Positions 16,994-26,695 of a DNA stretch of 51,414 bases are shown here, piece after piece; positions within the stretch are counted from its first letter, which is position 1; the number at the start of each line of letters is the position of its first letter. Position numbers and translations under genes: made by a program. Source of the DNA: Sphingobacteriaceae bacterium (GTDB lineage: Bacteria > Bacteroidota > Bacteroidia > B-17B0 > Aurantibacillaceae); NCBI GenBank assembly GCA_947480015.1, contig CANKBS010000026.1:1-51414 (forward strand), given 5' to 3'. The notes below the pieces were generated by a model. The model was given only the letters and a program-made list of their open reading frames with translations. It was not told the origin of the DNA and did no database searches.

Positions 16994-17992
16994 ATGAAAA
17001 AACTTTTCGCCAAAATTGTATTTGCTGTAGCTGGTTTTACTGGAGTTGCGGTAGCTCAACAAGATCCGCAATTCACGCAGTTTATGTTCAACAAATTGAT
17101 TTACAATCCGGGTTATGCTGGTACCAGTGGTGGTATTTGTGGCGTTGCCCAGTACCGTAAACAATGGATGGGATTTGAAGGTGCACCAACATCAATGGCA
17201 ATTGCAGGCGATATGCGTCTAACCAATCTACCATTGGGCGTAGGGATGAATATTATAACAGACAAAATCGGACCGATGACAACGAACATTGTTCGTTTTG
17301 CCGGCTCATTTAATAAAAAAATCGGACAAGGAACTTTCGGTTTAGGCCTCGATTTGGGTATCTTACAAAAGAAGATTACTTCTGTTTGGGTTGTACCAGA
17401 GCCGCTCTTAACAGATATTCGTATTCCTGGTTCAGGTGGATCGGTACCGGGCCCTAATGGCACTGTGTTATCAGCATTCACAAACCCTGATTTAAACAAA
17501 ACGACGATAGATGTAGGGTTTGGTGCTTTTTATCAAATTCCGGGGAAATTTTATGTAGGGATTTCTTCTACCCACTTACCGGCACAACAAATTAAAGCAG
17601 GTGCCCTGGGTTTTCAAGTAAGCCGCCACTATTATTTAATGACTGGTTATACCATGCAATTAAATAAGTGGAGCAAATTAACACCAAACGTTTTATATAA
17701 AACCGACGGCAAAGCAAATTCGTTAGATGCGAATTTAACATTCTTATGGAGTGATTTAATTTGGATAGGTGGTACGTATCGTTTAGATGATGCGACGGCT
17801 ATCCTAGCTGGTATTCAAGGTAAAGCAGGGGTAGGCCATTCAATTTCATGGAAAGCTGGTTTTTCTTATGACTTAACAACGCCTAAATTAAAAACATATT
17901 CAAAAGGTTCAGGCGAATTTATTATGGGTGTTTGTTTTACTCCAAAGGTTTCTAAACCTACCACTTATCGTAGCGATCGTTTCCTTGATTAA
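16994..17992 (+). CDS. porP: PorP/SprF-family T9SS outer-membrane protein
   Basis: Protein of 332 aa with a signal peptide ending VAVAQ. The mature N-terminus QDPQFTQFMFN followed by NPGYAG is the hallmark of the PorP/SprF family. The remainder is a predicted outer-membrane beta-barrel with repeated Gly/aromatic strands. PorP/SprF proteins are needed for T9SS function or for attaching particular cargo to the cell surface. The gene lies immediately before gldK in the order porP-gldK-gldL-gldM-gldN, the same order as porPKLMN in Porphyromonas, which supports PorP rather than one of the many cargo-linked SprF paralogues. Confidence 0.9.
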   Translation: MKKLFAKIVFAVAGFTGVAVAQQDPQFTQFMFNKLIYNPGYAGTSGGICGVAQYRKQWMGFEGAPTSMAIAGDMRLTNLPLGVGMNIITDKIGPMTTNIVRFAGSFNKKIGQGTFGLGLDLGILQKKITSVWVVPEPLLTDIRIPGSGGSVPGPNGTVLSAFTNPDLNKTTIDVGFGAFYQIPGKFYVGISSTHLPAQQIKAGALGFQVSRHYYLMTGYTMQLNKWSKLTPNVLYKTDGKANSLDANLTFLWSDLIWIGGTYRLDDATAILAGIQGKAGVGHSISWKAGFSYDLTTPKLKTYSKGSGEFIMGVCFTPKVSKPTTYRSDRFLD

Positions 17993-18123
17993 TTAAATGT
18001 GTAACCTTTTGATCAATATTTCGTTTAAACCTTTTACAACTAACAATTAATGTTAATAACTTTTAAACAACAACATAAGTGTAACCTTGGTTCAAGTTGC
18101 GGTTATAAACTAAAACAAGCATT

Positions 18124-19662
18124 ATGAAAAAACTCTTGATATTAGCTTCTTTTGTTGCTATTGTTGCAGGATGTAACAAACGTACCGGTGAATTAATCGG
18201 TGTCGTTGGTCGCGAAAAATGGTATCAGCCTGATCCATTTGGAACCCTATTTATTCCAATGGGAAGCTACCACATGGGCCCTGATGATGAAGAAGCTCCA
18301 ATGGCACACACAACCAAATCAAAAATGGTTTCGGTTCAGGCATTTTATATCGACGATTCTGAGATCTCAAATAATGAGTATCGCCAGTTTGTATATTGGG
18401 TTCGTGACTCTATTGCACGTCGTTTATTAATAGCAGGTGGTCAAGAAGAAGATTTCGGTTTGCCTCAAGATGAATTTTTAGCTAATTGGCCGGTGTATAC
18501 TGGTGATAATAATCTACAAGATCCATATGTAAACTGGGATAAAGAAATTGATTGGGGTACCGGTGATGAAGATATTCGTGGTATTTTACAACCTATGTAT
18601 TTACCCGAAGGTGAACGTTTTTATAACCGTAAAGAAATTGATACCCGTAAATTAAATTACGAATACTATCGCATTGATATCCGCAGTGCCGCTGCTAAAT
18701 CAAACCGTTTTATTCCAAATAAATCGCCCGATGTAAAAGATGCTGCACATGATTACAAAAAATCAGATTACGTAAACGGTGTAACATTAAATGATGGTGC
18801 TGCCGGTGCAGCAGGTTCACCCGCTACTGCAGTTACCGATCCGGCAAAGGATGGTAAAACCTTAGGTACCTATAATGTAAAGGATTTGGTTTCTGTAGGC
18901 CAAGGTAACTATGTGCCAAGAGAGCGCAAAGGGGTTGATCGTTCGGCCTTTATTATTAAAGATATTATCAATGTTTACCCCGATACCTTAGCTTGGGTGC
19001 ATGATTTCACCTACTCATTTAACGAACCGCTTACTAATATGTACTTCTGGCATCCATCGTATGATGATTATCCGGTAGTAGGGGTAACTTGGAAACAAGC
19101 CCGTGCATTTAGTATCTGGAGATCTAACTTATTAAATAACTTCTTAATTGGGACCGGTCAATCTATTGTAAATGATTTCCGTTTACCAACTGAAAGCGAG
19201 TGGGAATATGCGGCTCGTGGTGGTCTAGAAAAATCGCCATATCCTTGGGGTGGCCCTTATATCCGCAACTCCAAAGGTTGTTTCTTAGGAAACTTTAAAC
19301 CTATGCGTGGCTCTTATGTAGATGATGGTGGTTTTCATTCATTATACGTCTATTCTTACAATCCAAATGATTATGGCTTGTATTGCATGGCCGGTAACGT
19401 TTCAGAGTGGACCAGTAATGCTTTTGATGAATCCGCTTACGATTTCCAACATGACTTAAACCCTGATTATGTATACGAAGCACAAGATAAAGATGCCAAC
19501 GTACTTAAACGTAAAGTCATTCGTGGTGGAAGCTGGAAAGATGTTGGGTATTACCTACAAACCAGTACCCGTACTTACGAGTATCAAGATACCTCTAAAT
19601 CTTATATTGGATTTAGAAATGTTATGACCTTCTTGGGCCGCTCTAAATACGACAACTTTTAA
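18124..19662 (+). CDS. gldK: GldK/PorK, T9SS ring lipoprotein
   Basis: Protein of 512 aa. The lipoprotein signal has lipobox VAGC with Cys17 lipidated. The rest is a formylglycine-generating-enzyme/sulfatase-modifying-like domain: FIPMGSYHMGP near 40, YIDDSEISNNEYRQF near 78, then RLPTESEWEYAARGG, GLYCMAGNVSEWTS and VIRGGSWKD in the C-terminal half. A low-complexity Gly/Ala/Asp insert is near 215-240. GldK with GldN forms the large periplasmic ring under the outer membrane that anchors the translocon. The lipobox and co-linear gldLMN distinguish it from ordinary FGE-domain proteins. Confidence 0.95.
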   Translation: MKKLLILASFVAIVAGCNKRTGELIGVVGREKWYQPDPFGTLFIPMGSYHMGPDDEEAPMAHTTKSKMVSVQAFYIDDSEISNNEYRQFVYWVRDSIARRLLIAGGQEEDFGLPQDEFLANWPVYTGDNNLQDPYVNWDKEIDWGTGDEDIRGILQPMYLPEGERFYNRKEIDTRKLNYEYYRIDIRSAAAKSNRFIPNKSPDVKDAAHDYKKSDYVNGVTLNDGAAGAAGSPATAVTDPAKDGKTLGTYNVKDLVSVGQGNYVPRERKGVDRSAFIIKDIINVYPDTLAWVHDFTYSFNEPLTNMYFWHPSYDDYPVVGVTWKQARAFSIWRSNLLNNFLIGTGQSIVNDFRLPTESEWEYAARGGLEKSPYPWGGPYIRNSKGCFLGNFKPMRGSYVDDGGFHSLYVYSYNPNDYGLYCMAGNVSEWTSNAFDESAYDFQHDLNPDYVYEAQDKDANVLKRKVIRGGSWKDVGYYLQTSTRTYEYQDTSKSYIGFRNVMTFLGRSKYDNF

Positions 19663-19719
19663 TTAAAAAACATAAACACAGTTCAATATATCTAACAACA
19701 CAAACTAACAAAAACAGCT

Positions 19720-20520
19720 ATGAGTAGATTACCTAAAGTAAAAGGAATGAAAAAAGTTATGCACATGGTAACTTGTTTCGGTGCAGCAACGGTTATTCTT
19801 GGTGCATTATTTAAAATCATGCACTACCCGGGTGCTTCTATTATGCTCCCAATGGGTTTAATTGTAGAAACGTTTCTGTTCATATTTTTTGGCTTTGACA
19901 TTCCACATGAGGAAGTAGACTGGACATTGGCTTACCCTGAATTAGCAGGTATGGGTCATGATGAAACGCCACACTTAGAAGAAGAAGAAAATAATTTACC
20001 TATCACTGCGCAATTAGACAATTTATTGGCAGACGCTAAAATTGGACCGGAATTAATTGAAAGTTTAGGTTCAGGCATTAGAGCATTAAACGATACTACC
20101 GGAAAAATTTCCGATATTAGTAATGCAACCGTAGCTACCAACGAATATGTAGATAACGTTAAGAATGCTTCAAAAAACGTTTCACAATTAGCTGATACAT
20201 ACAGCAGAGCTGCCGATTCAATGGCTAACTTGGCCGATTCAAATGAAGTTGGTGCGTCAATTGGCGACTCATTAACCAAAGTCTCTAAGAATTTATCTTC
20301 TTTAAATGCGACATATGAATTACAATTACAAGATAGTCAATCACACCTAGAAGCTACCAGTAAATTCTACAATGGATTAAATGATCTCATGAAAAACCTT
20401 CATGATTCAGTAGAAGATACTAAAAAATACCGTCAAGAAATGGCTACTTTATCCAGCAATTTAACCTCGTTAAATACTGTTTATGGTAACATGTTAAGTG
20501 CGATGAACGTTCGTCCTTAA
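19720..20520 (+). CDS. gldL: GldL/PorL, inner-membrane motor protein of T9SS
   Basis: Protein of 266 aa. Two closely spaced transmembrane helices lie near 13-33 and 40-60, the second ending FLFIFFGFD with a Glu inside the helix (IVETF). The remaining 200 residues are acidic and helical, forming the cytoplasmic tail (repeated asparagine/serine-rich heptads). GldL surrounds a GldM dimer and uses the proton gradient to drive secretion and gliding; the intramembrane Glu is the expected proton-path residue. It lies 57 bases after gldK and 67 bases before gldM. Confidence 0.95.
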   Translation: MSRLPKVKGMKKVMHMVTCFGAATVILGALFKIMHYPGASIMLPMGLIVETFLFIFFGFDIPHEEVDWTLAYPELAGMGHDETPHLEEEENNLPITAQLDNLLADAKIGPELIESLGSGIRALNDTTGKISDISNATVATNEYVDNVKNASKNVSQLADTYSRAADSMANLADSNEVGASIGDSLTKVSKNLSSLNATYELQLQDSQSHLEATSKFYNGLNDLMKNLHDSVEDTKKYRQEMATLSSNLTSLNTVYGNMLSAMNVRP

Positions 20521-20587
20521 TTAAGGTGTAATCAGACAAATCATTTAGTAGTATTCACATTCTTTAAATAAAAACAAACAATAAACA

Positions 20588-22264
20588 ATGGCAGGCGGAA
20601 AAGAAAGCCCTAGGCAGAAGATGATTGGCTTAATGTACTTAGTACTTACAGCCATGTTGGCCCTTAATGTATCTAAATCAATTCTCAATGGGTATCTCTC
20701 TGTGAATGATAGTTTGGAAAAATCCAAGAAAAACATGGCCGCTAATAACGACCGTGTAACCGAGGCTTTTAAAGCAACTATCAATGGTAATAAAGCTGCC
20801 GAACCTTATTTTAAAGAAATTCAGGTATCTCAAAAAGACATCAAAGAACTTTACTTTTATATTGATGAAGTAAAAGCCAACATGGTTCACTATGTGTTAG
20901 GACTTGAACCAACTCAGAAACTTACCGTAGATTCTATTAATTTAAGAAGAGAACCTTTCTTTGCAAATATTGGTGATTACGATAAGCCCATGACAGTGAT
21001 GTTGGGAACTGGTGATCATCCTGCAAAAGGACCATTAACTGCCGATGAATTAAGGGGAAAAATGGAAGGTTTACACTCAAAATTAATGAGTCAGTTGGAA
21101 AAAATGCAAAAAACAGATGGGCTGCATTTATTAAAAGAGGATTACGACAACTTAAAGAAGAAGATTGATATTTTAAAACCTGAACCAAGCGGATTCGAAG
21201 AGGACGGTATCAAGTTTACTTGGGAAATGGACAATGTTGAACATTTACCGATGGCGGCTGTTTATGTTAACATGAATAAATTACAGGCCGATCTTAAGAA
21301 CGTTGAAGCCGATATGCTGCAAGTATTTAGTGGAGCAAGTGGTAAATTAGCCATTAAGTTTGATAACATTTATGCCAAAGTAATCGCACCTTCATCTTAC
21401 ATTAGTGCCGGTGAGCCTTACAAATCAGAAATTTTCTTAGCCGCTACCAATTCAAAATTAGGTGCAGGTGATATGGAAGTTTTATTGGGGGTTGACTCGG
21501 CTTCTGCGGCTAAAGGTGCAAAAGGCACTCAGGTTCCTATAGTTGGTGGTATGGGTATGTATCAAGTTGGCACAGGTGCTACCGGTGATCAAAAATATAG
21601 CGGGGTAATTAAATACAAAAAACCGGATGGTACTTTTGAATACTATCCTTTTAAAGGGGAGTATAAGGTTGCTAAATCTGCTGTTGCCGTATCTGCAGAA
21701 CAAATGAACGTGTTTTATCGTGGTGTTGTTAACCCTGTTGCAGCCGGTGCTGCCGGTGTTTCACCAAATGATATCGTTATTAATGCTTCAGGCGCTGGTG
21801 TAAAATATGTACCTAGAGCTGAACCTGGTAAATATGATTTCACTTTTACTGGAGTTGGTGAGTGTTTGATTACTGTTTCTAAAAAAGGGCCGGATGGTAT
21901 CAAACCTGTTGGTCCTCCTCAAAAATTCAGAGTTAAACCTTTACCTAAGCCGGAAGCTAAGGTAGGTGGTAAGTTTGCACCACCTGAAATGAAAAAGGGT
22001 GATTTGAGTACGGTAGGTGCAATTGGTGCCGGTGCTAATGGTTTTGACTTTCAAGCTAACTACATTGTACAAAGTTATGATCTGGTAGGAAAAGTGAAAG
22101 GTAAATTAGTTACGGCTCAAGGTAATGGCGCAAATCTTGCCCCCGATGCTATCGGTATTTTTAAAGGTGCTGATGTGAATACTAAAATTTATGTTGATAT
22201 AAAGGTAAAAGGTCCAGATGGAATCATCTATTCTTCTACTTGTGGTATTAAAGTTCTAAAATAA
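20588..22264 (+). CDS. gldM: GldM/PorM, T9SS shaft protein
   Basis: Protein of 558 aa. The N-terminus MAGGKESPRQKMIGLMYLV leads into one transmembrane helix (about 12-33). A helical bundle domain spans about 35-225, followed by beta domains D2-D4 with Gly/Val-rich strands; the C-terminal section ends STCGIKVLK. GldM forms a dimer whose helix sits inside the GldL pentamer and whose long periplasmic part contacts the GldK-GldN ring, transmitting energy across the periplasm. It is somewhat longer than the roughly 510-520 aa of the best studied homologues. The gene is 18 bases from gldN. Confidence 0.95.
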   Translation: MAGGKESPRQKMIGLMYLVLTAMLALNVSKSILNGYLSVNDSLEKSKKNMAANNDRVTEAFKATINGNKAAEPYFKEIQVSQKDIKELYFYIDEVKANMVHYVLGLEPTQKLTVDSINLRREPFFANIGDYDKPMTVMLGTGDHPAKGPLTADELRGKMEGLHSKLMSQLEKMQKTDGLHLLKEDYDNLKKKIDILKPEPSGFEEDGIKFTWEMDNVEHLPMAAVYVNMNKLQADLKNVEADMLQVFSGASGKLAIKFDNIYAKVIAPSSYISAGEPYKSEIFLAATNSKLGAGDMEVLLGVDSASAAKGAKGTQVPIVGGMGMYQVGTGATGDQKYSGVIKYKKPDGTFEYYPFKGEYKVAKSAVAVSAEQMNVFYRGVVNPVAAGAAGVSPNDIVINASGAGVKYVPRAEPGKYDFTFTGVGECLITVSKKGPDGIKPVGPPQKFRVKPLPKPEAKVGGKFAPPEMKKGDLSTVGAIGAGANGFDFQANYIVQSYDLVGKVKGKLVTAQGNGANLAPDAIGIFKGADVNTKIYVDIKVKGPDGIIYSSTCGIKVLK

Positions 22265-22282
22265 AAATTTAAACTAAAAGAA

Positions 22283-23143
22283 ATGAAACGCTACATACAT
22301 ATTTTAATAATTCTCCTCGTGAGTTCTCTTGTTAGTTCGGTTTCGGCACAACAAAGCATTTTTCAACCGGGTGATTATAAAGACGCTGTTTATGACAAGG
22401 AAAACGCCGTAAACAGACGATTAGTACCTTACACGCATTTGCGTGAAGCTGATGTGACTTGGGAAAAAAGAGTTTGGCGTACAATTGATATTCGTGAAAA
22501 AGTGAATCAGCCTTTGTATTACCCAACTGACGTTAATGTAAGCAGAATTTCAATCATGCAATTGATGACCAAGTATATTCTTTCAGGTCAGATTATTTCT
22601 TTTAGCGATGAGGAATTTTTAGTGCCTTTCGAAAAATCCGCGATCCGCGATAAAATGGTAATTAAAGCCGATTCAGTCGATCAGGAACAATTTGATGCGG
22701 ATGGTAACTCCTTTACTATCAAAGTTGCAGGTAATATCGATTCTACCTGGATTTATGAAAATTTTTGCGAAATAGAACTAAAAGAAGATTGGTTTTTTGA
22801 TAAACAAAAATCATCTCTTGAAGTGCGCATTATTGGAATGGGTTTTAACGTTCAGTTAAAAGGAAAAGAAGATTTGGGCTGTAACTCATTTTTTTATGTT
22901 TACTTCCCTGCCTGTCGGCCTTACTTTGCTAAACACGAGGTGTTTAATACTAAGAACGATAGCGAACGCAGAACCTTTGAAGATATTTTCTGGAAACGAA
23001 TGTTTGCCAGTTCTGTAAAAAAGGAATCAAATGTTTACAATAGAAATATTGAAAATTATTCTAAGGGCATAGATGCCTTGTTAGAGTCAGATCGCATAAA
23101 AGGAGATATTTTTAGATTTGAACATGATCTCTGGCAGTTTTAA
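22283..23143 (+). CDS. gldN: GldN/PorN, T9SS ring protein
   Basis: Protein of 286 aa with a signal peptide ending VSAQ. The early segment with VNRRLVPYTHLREADV, then KRVWRTIDIREK and NQPLYYP, is the conserved GldN core. The C-terminal half includes YFPACRPYFAKHEVFN and the FWKRMF strand. GldN is periplasmic and forms the ring with lipoprotein GldK. As the last gene of the cluster it is followed by a strong terminator, so porP-gldKLMN may be one or two transcripts ending here. Confidence 0.94.
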   Translation: MKRYIHILIILLVSSLVSSVSAQQSIFQPGDYKDAVYDKENAVNRRLVPYTHLREADVTWEKRVWRTIDIREKVNQPLYYPTDVNVSRISIMQLMTKYILSGQIISFSDEEFLVPFEKSAIRDKMVIKADSVDQEQFDADGNSFTIKVAGNIDSTWIYENFCEIELKEDWFFDKQKSSLEVRIIGMGFNVQLKGKEDLGCNSFFYVYFPACRPYFAKHEVFNTKNDSERRTFEDIFWKRMFASSVKKESNVYNRNIENYSKGIDALLESDRIKGDIFRFEHDLWQF

Positions 23144-23154
23144 AAAAGAATGTA

Positions 23155-23183
23155 AACCTCTTCTTCGGAAGAGGTTTTTTTTT
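23155..23183 (+). terminator. Terminator of the gldKLMN operon
   Basis: Stem CCTCTTC / GAAGAGG (23157-23163 / 23168-23174) closed by a very stable C(TTCG)G tetraloop, with nine T after it. Confidence 0.92.
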
Positions 23184-23256
23184 GACTCTCCGCATCTTTT
23201 GTTATTATATTAAAGGTTAAAAATTCTAAATTATATCCTAAGATTTTAAATCTTGG

Positions 23257-23264
23257 TATATTTG
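23257..23264 (+). promoter_or_regulatory. Possible -7 element for the thioredoxin-like gene
   Basis: TATATTTG matches the Bacteroidota -7 consensus exactly, 20 bases before the ATG. No TTTG is found at the expected -33 distance, so support is partial. It follows directly on the gldN terminator, where a new transcription unit is expected. Confidence 0.4.
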
Positions 23265-23283
23265 TTGTAACGCACAGTTAATC

Positions 23284-24414
23284 ATGAAAAAAAACATCTT
23301 TACGGTTCTATCCCCCCTTTTTATTGTTGTTTTGGGGTTTTCGCAAAAACAAAGTCCTGAGAAAACATTTAGTTTTAAAATTGAAGGTGTAACGCGACAT
23401 TATACCGGCAACAACATTTACCTTCACCACAAATGGAATGAAAAAGATTTTACCGATTCGGCCAAGATTGTTGATGGGAAATTTAAATTCAATTTAAAAA
23501 GTGTGGAACCCAATATGTATTGGTTTACCACCAGTAATAACATGAATGCCCAGTTCAATTGTATCTTTTTTGCCGATGCCTCTCAGGTTAAAGCAACCAT
23601 CATTGGAGGTGATTCAATCGTTTATTCGGGCATTGAAGGAGGCCAAAGCCAAAAGGATTATTTAGAATACCGAATGATCATCAATAATTTGGTAACGATT
23701 CAACAAAAACTTCAAGCCGACTTTAATCTAGCTTCTCAAAACGGCGATGTGAACACACAAAAAGCTATTCAGGCCGAATATCAGAACTTAAATATCCAAT
23801 ACATCTCAGGTCTAAAAAACTTCGTTAAAACACATCCAAAATCGGCCGTGAGTGGTTTTATCATTTATAATGATTTTAACAATGCGAGTATCCCGCTGAG
23901 CGAAGTAGAAGAATCGCTTAGTTACATCGACAAAAGTATTCAGGATACGAAGTTTATTAAATTAGCTACCAAACGGGTTGACGACATTAAAGGCACCACC
24001 GTTGGACACAAGGCTACCAATTTTAGTCAAACGACACCCGATGGCAAAAAAGTAAGTTTATCTGACTTTAAAGGAAAATATGTGCTGGTAGATTTTTGGG
24101 CCAGCTGGTGTCGTCCTTGCAGAGCCGAAAACCCAAATGTGGTGGCAGCTTACACCCGTTTTAAAGATAAAGGATTTACTGTGTTGGGTGTATCAATGGA
24201 TTCGAATCGTGACCCTTGGTTAGCGGCTATTCAACAAGATAAATTAACTTGGACCCATATTAGCGATTTAAAAGGTTGGGCAAATGACGTTGGTAAACTT
24301 TACGGCGTTACGAGCATCCCACAAAACTTTTTAATAGATAGAGAGGGTAAGATTATCGCCAAAGATTTACGCGGTGCTGCCTTAGACGAAAAACTTGCCG
24401 AAATAATTAAATAA
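23284..24414 (+). CDS. TlpA/ResA-like thioredoxin with DUF4369-type N-domain
   Basis: Protein of 376 aa with a signal peptide ending GFSQ. The first 230 residues are the beta-then-helix region (DUF4369 type) common in Bacteroidota exported thioredoxins. The AhpC/TSA-thioredoxin domain (about 238-376) has FWASWCRPCRAENP with redox cysteines 276 and 279, and the cis-proline loop TSIPQNFLID. It probably reduces or isomerises disulfides in the periplasm. Immediately downstream are two SurA/parvulin-type genes, so the group looks like an envelope protein-folding set placed next to the T9SS genes. Confidence 0.88.
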   Translation: MKKNIFTVLSPLFIVVLGFSQKQSPEKTFSFKIEGVTRHYTGNNIYLHHKWNEKDFTDSAKIVDGKFKFNLKSVEPNMYWFTTSNNMNAQFNCIFFADASQVKATIIGGDSIVYSGIEGGQSQKDYLEYRMIINNLVTIQQKLQADFNLASQNGDVNTQKAIQAEYQNLNIQYISGLKNFVKTHPKSAVSGFIIYNDFNNASIPLSEVEESLSYIDKSIQDTKFIKLATKRVDDIKGTTVGHKATNFSQTTPDGKKVSLSDFKGKYVLVDFWASWCRPCRAENPNVVAAYTRFKDKGFTVLGVSMDSNRDPWLAAIQQDKLTWTHISDLKGWANDVGKLYGVTSIPQNFLIDREGKIIAKDLRGAALDEKLAEIIK

Positions 24415-24453
24415 TCCAATAGAAGAACTAAATTTGCCAAAATTTCTTGACGT

Positions 24454-26550
24454 ATGAAAATGAATAAATTCGTTGTTGTTGCTTTAGCGGTATCAACATT
24501 TGTAAACCCTGCTAAATCACAAGATCCGGTTGTAATGACCATTAATGACAAAGCCATTAAACGATCAGAATTTGAAGCGGTATACCGCAAAAACAATGGT
24601 AAGGAAGTGAATAACACCTCTAAATCAGTAAAAGAGTATGTGGATCTTTTTTCCTTATTTAAAAGTAAAGTACTCGAAGCCGAAAGTTTAGGTTTAGATA
24701 CCTTGGCCACCTTTAAATCTGAATTGGCGGGCTACAGAAGACAATTGGCGGCTCCTTATTTAACCGATAAGAATACCAATGAAAACTTATTGACCGAGGC
24801 TTATGACCGAATGAAATATGAAGTTAGAGCCAGTCACATTTTAGTGAAAGTAGACGAAACCGCTTTGCCGAAAGATACACTGGAAGCCTTTACCCGCATT
24901 CAATTAATTAGAAGCGCAGTCATGGGGAAACTTCCAAGTACTGCCGAAATTGCGCATTACGATAAATTACTTAAAAACACCACCGAGGTTTCTAAACAAT
25001 TAAAATCGAAAGATAGTACCTTGTATAAATTGAAATTAAATTCAGTTAAAAATTTAGCTGATTATGGTAAAAATGCTGAAGATAAATTTCCGGCCATTGC
25101 TCAAAAAACAAGCGACGATCCTTCCGTAACCGATAACAAAGGCGACCTAAATTATTTTTCAACCTTAGACATGGTTTATCCCTTTGAATCGGCTGCGTAT
25201 AATACAAAAGTGGGCGAATTAAGCACGGTAGTTAGAACCCGATTTGGTTACCATGTTCTTAAAGTGTATGATAAACGCCAAAACCGTGGTGAAATCACCG
25301 TTTCACATATCATGGCTAAATTCCCTAAGGATGCAACCGATCTCGATAGAACCAATGCTAAAACTAAAATTGATGAGATTTACAGTAAATTAAAAGCCGG
25401 ACAAAGTTTTGAAGACCTGGCCCGTCAATTTAGTGATGATAAACAAACCAATGATAAAGGCGGACAGTTACAACCTTTTAAAGGTGCACGTTTCCCTAAA
25501 GCATTTGAAGATGCGGCTTTTGCTATTAAAAACAACGGTGAATACAGCGAACCGGTTCAAACACCTTTTGGCTGGCACATCATTAAACGAAATGAACTAA
25601 AAGGTGTGCTTGCTTTTAACGACATTAAGATTGAATTAAAAAACAGAGTGAGTCGTGATAGCCGCTCCCAAATGGGCCGCACGGCTTTAATTACACGCGT
25701 GAAGAAAGATAACGGATTTAAAGAAAATTTAAAAAACAGAGACGAGTTTAGTAAAATTCTCGATTCCACTTATTTAAGAGCTACTTGGAAAGCTGAAAGC
25801 GCCGATAAATTAGGGAACAAAGAAATTTTTAATTTAGGCGCTAAGTCGTATACTCAAAAAGAATTCGCCAAGTTTCTTGAAACCCAAATGAGTTTTAGGT
25901 CAGCTACCGACTTGACTGAGTTATTAAAAAGTATTTATAAAACTTGGGTGGATGAATGTGTGGTTGCTTACGAAGATTCGCAATTAGAAAATAAATATAC
26001 CGACTTCGCTAACCTCTACCGCGAATACAGAGACGGCATTTTACTTTTTGACTTAACCGACCAAAAAGTATGGAGCAAAGCCGTGAAAGATACCGCAGGA
26101 TTGCGTGTGTTTTATGAGGCTAATAAAACCAAATACCTTTGGGATGAACGTGCCGAAGTAACCATGTACAAATGCATTGACGAAAAGGTGGCTAAAGAAT
26201 TACGCAAAATGTTGAAGGCTAAAAAAACCGAGAAGGAAATGACCGATGCACTGAATAAAAGTTCACAGTTAAATCTTGCCTTTGAAAACATTACGTATTT
26301 GAAAGGCGAAAACAAAAACATTGATGCCAATTGGAAAGTGGGCGTTGCCGAGAAAGACATTAAGGATGAAAAAAATGTAGCTGTAATTGTTGTAAATAAT
26401 ATTTTACCTAAATCACCAAAAACCATTGGGGAGTGTCGTGGTAATGTTACAGCCGACTATCAAAACTATTTAGATTCAGAATGGTTAACGTACCTGAAAA
26501 ACAAATACAAGGTGGATGTTAAAGAAGATGTCATCTCAACCATTAAATAA
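24454..26550 (+). CDS. Periplasmic SurA/PpiD-like peptidyl-prolyl isomerase, two parvulin domains
   Basis: Protein of 698 aa. The signal peptide ends AKSQ, and an alternative ATG two codons in would serve equally well. A SurA-N-like helical segment is near 20-120. Parvulin domain 1 runs about 125-275, from VRASHILVKVDE to FGYHVLKVYDKR, with a roughly 80-residue helical insert. Domain 2 runs about 280-385, from EITVSHIMAKFP to FGWHIIKRNE. A further 300 C-terminal residues are helical and contain more PPIase-like strand remnants. Such proteins chaperone unfolded beta-barrels to the BAM machinery. At nearly 700 aa it is longer than E. coli SurA (about 430). The next gene appears functionally linked. 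Confidence 0.85.
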   Translation: MKMNKFVVVALAVSTFVNPAKSQDPVVMTINDKAIKRSEFEAVYRKNNGKEVNNTSKSVKEYVDLFSLFKSKVLEAESLGLDTLATFKSELAGYRRQLAAPYLTDKNTNENLLTEAYDRMKYEVRASHILVKVDETALPKDTLEAFTRIQLIRSAVMGKLPSTAEIAHYDKLLKNTTEVSKQLKSKDSTLYKLKLNSVKNLADYGKNAEDKFPAIAQKTSDDPSVTDNKGDLNYFSTLDMVYPFESAAYNTKVGELSTVVRTRFGYHVLKVYDKRQNRGEITVSHIMAKFPKDATDLDRTNAKTKIDEIYSKLKAGQSFEDLARQFSDDKQTNDKGGQLQPFKGARFPKAFEDAAFAIKNNGEYSEPVQTPFGWHIIKRNELKGVLAFNDIKIELKNRVSRDSRSQMGRTALITRVKKDNGFKENLKNRDEFSKILDSTYLRATWKAESADKLGNKEIFNLGAKSYTQKEFAKFLETQMSFRSATDLTELLKSIYKTWVDECVVAYEDSQLENKYTDFANLYREYRDGILLFDLTDQKVWSKAVKDTAGLRVFYEANKTKYLWDERAEVTMYKCIDEKVAKELRKMLKAKKTEKEMTDALNKSSQLNLAFENITYLKGENKNIDANWKVGVAEKDIKDEKNVAVIVVNNILPKSPKTIGECRGNVTADYQNYLDSEWLTYLKNKYKVDVKEDVISTIK

Positions 26551-26562
26551 CAATTTTAAATG

Positions 26563-26592
26563 AAAGCCGGTTTTAGTATCGGCTTTTTTTTT
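26563..26592 (+). terminator. Terminator after the parvulin gene
   Basis: Stem AAAGCCG / CGGCTTT (26563-26569 / 26580-26586) with a 10-base loop, followed by a run of T. It separates the 698-aa isomerase from the next lipoprotein gene. Confidence 0.85.
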
Positions 26593-26695
26593 GCCTAAAC
26601 GAGGCTAACTTACGTTGATTTCTCACTCAGTTATCGCACAGTAATTGCGCTTAAATTTATGGGGAAACAAATTAAATATTACCTTTAAATCGAAA

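Noticed and set aside
26645-26695. TTG start for the SurA-N-like lipoprotein
   Set aside because: It would hide the lipobox signal; the ATG at 26696 gives a standard lipoprotein signal.
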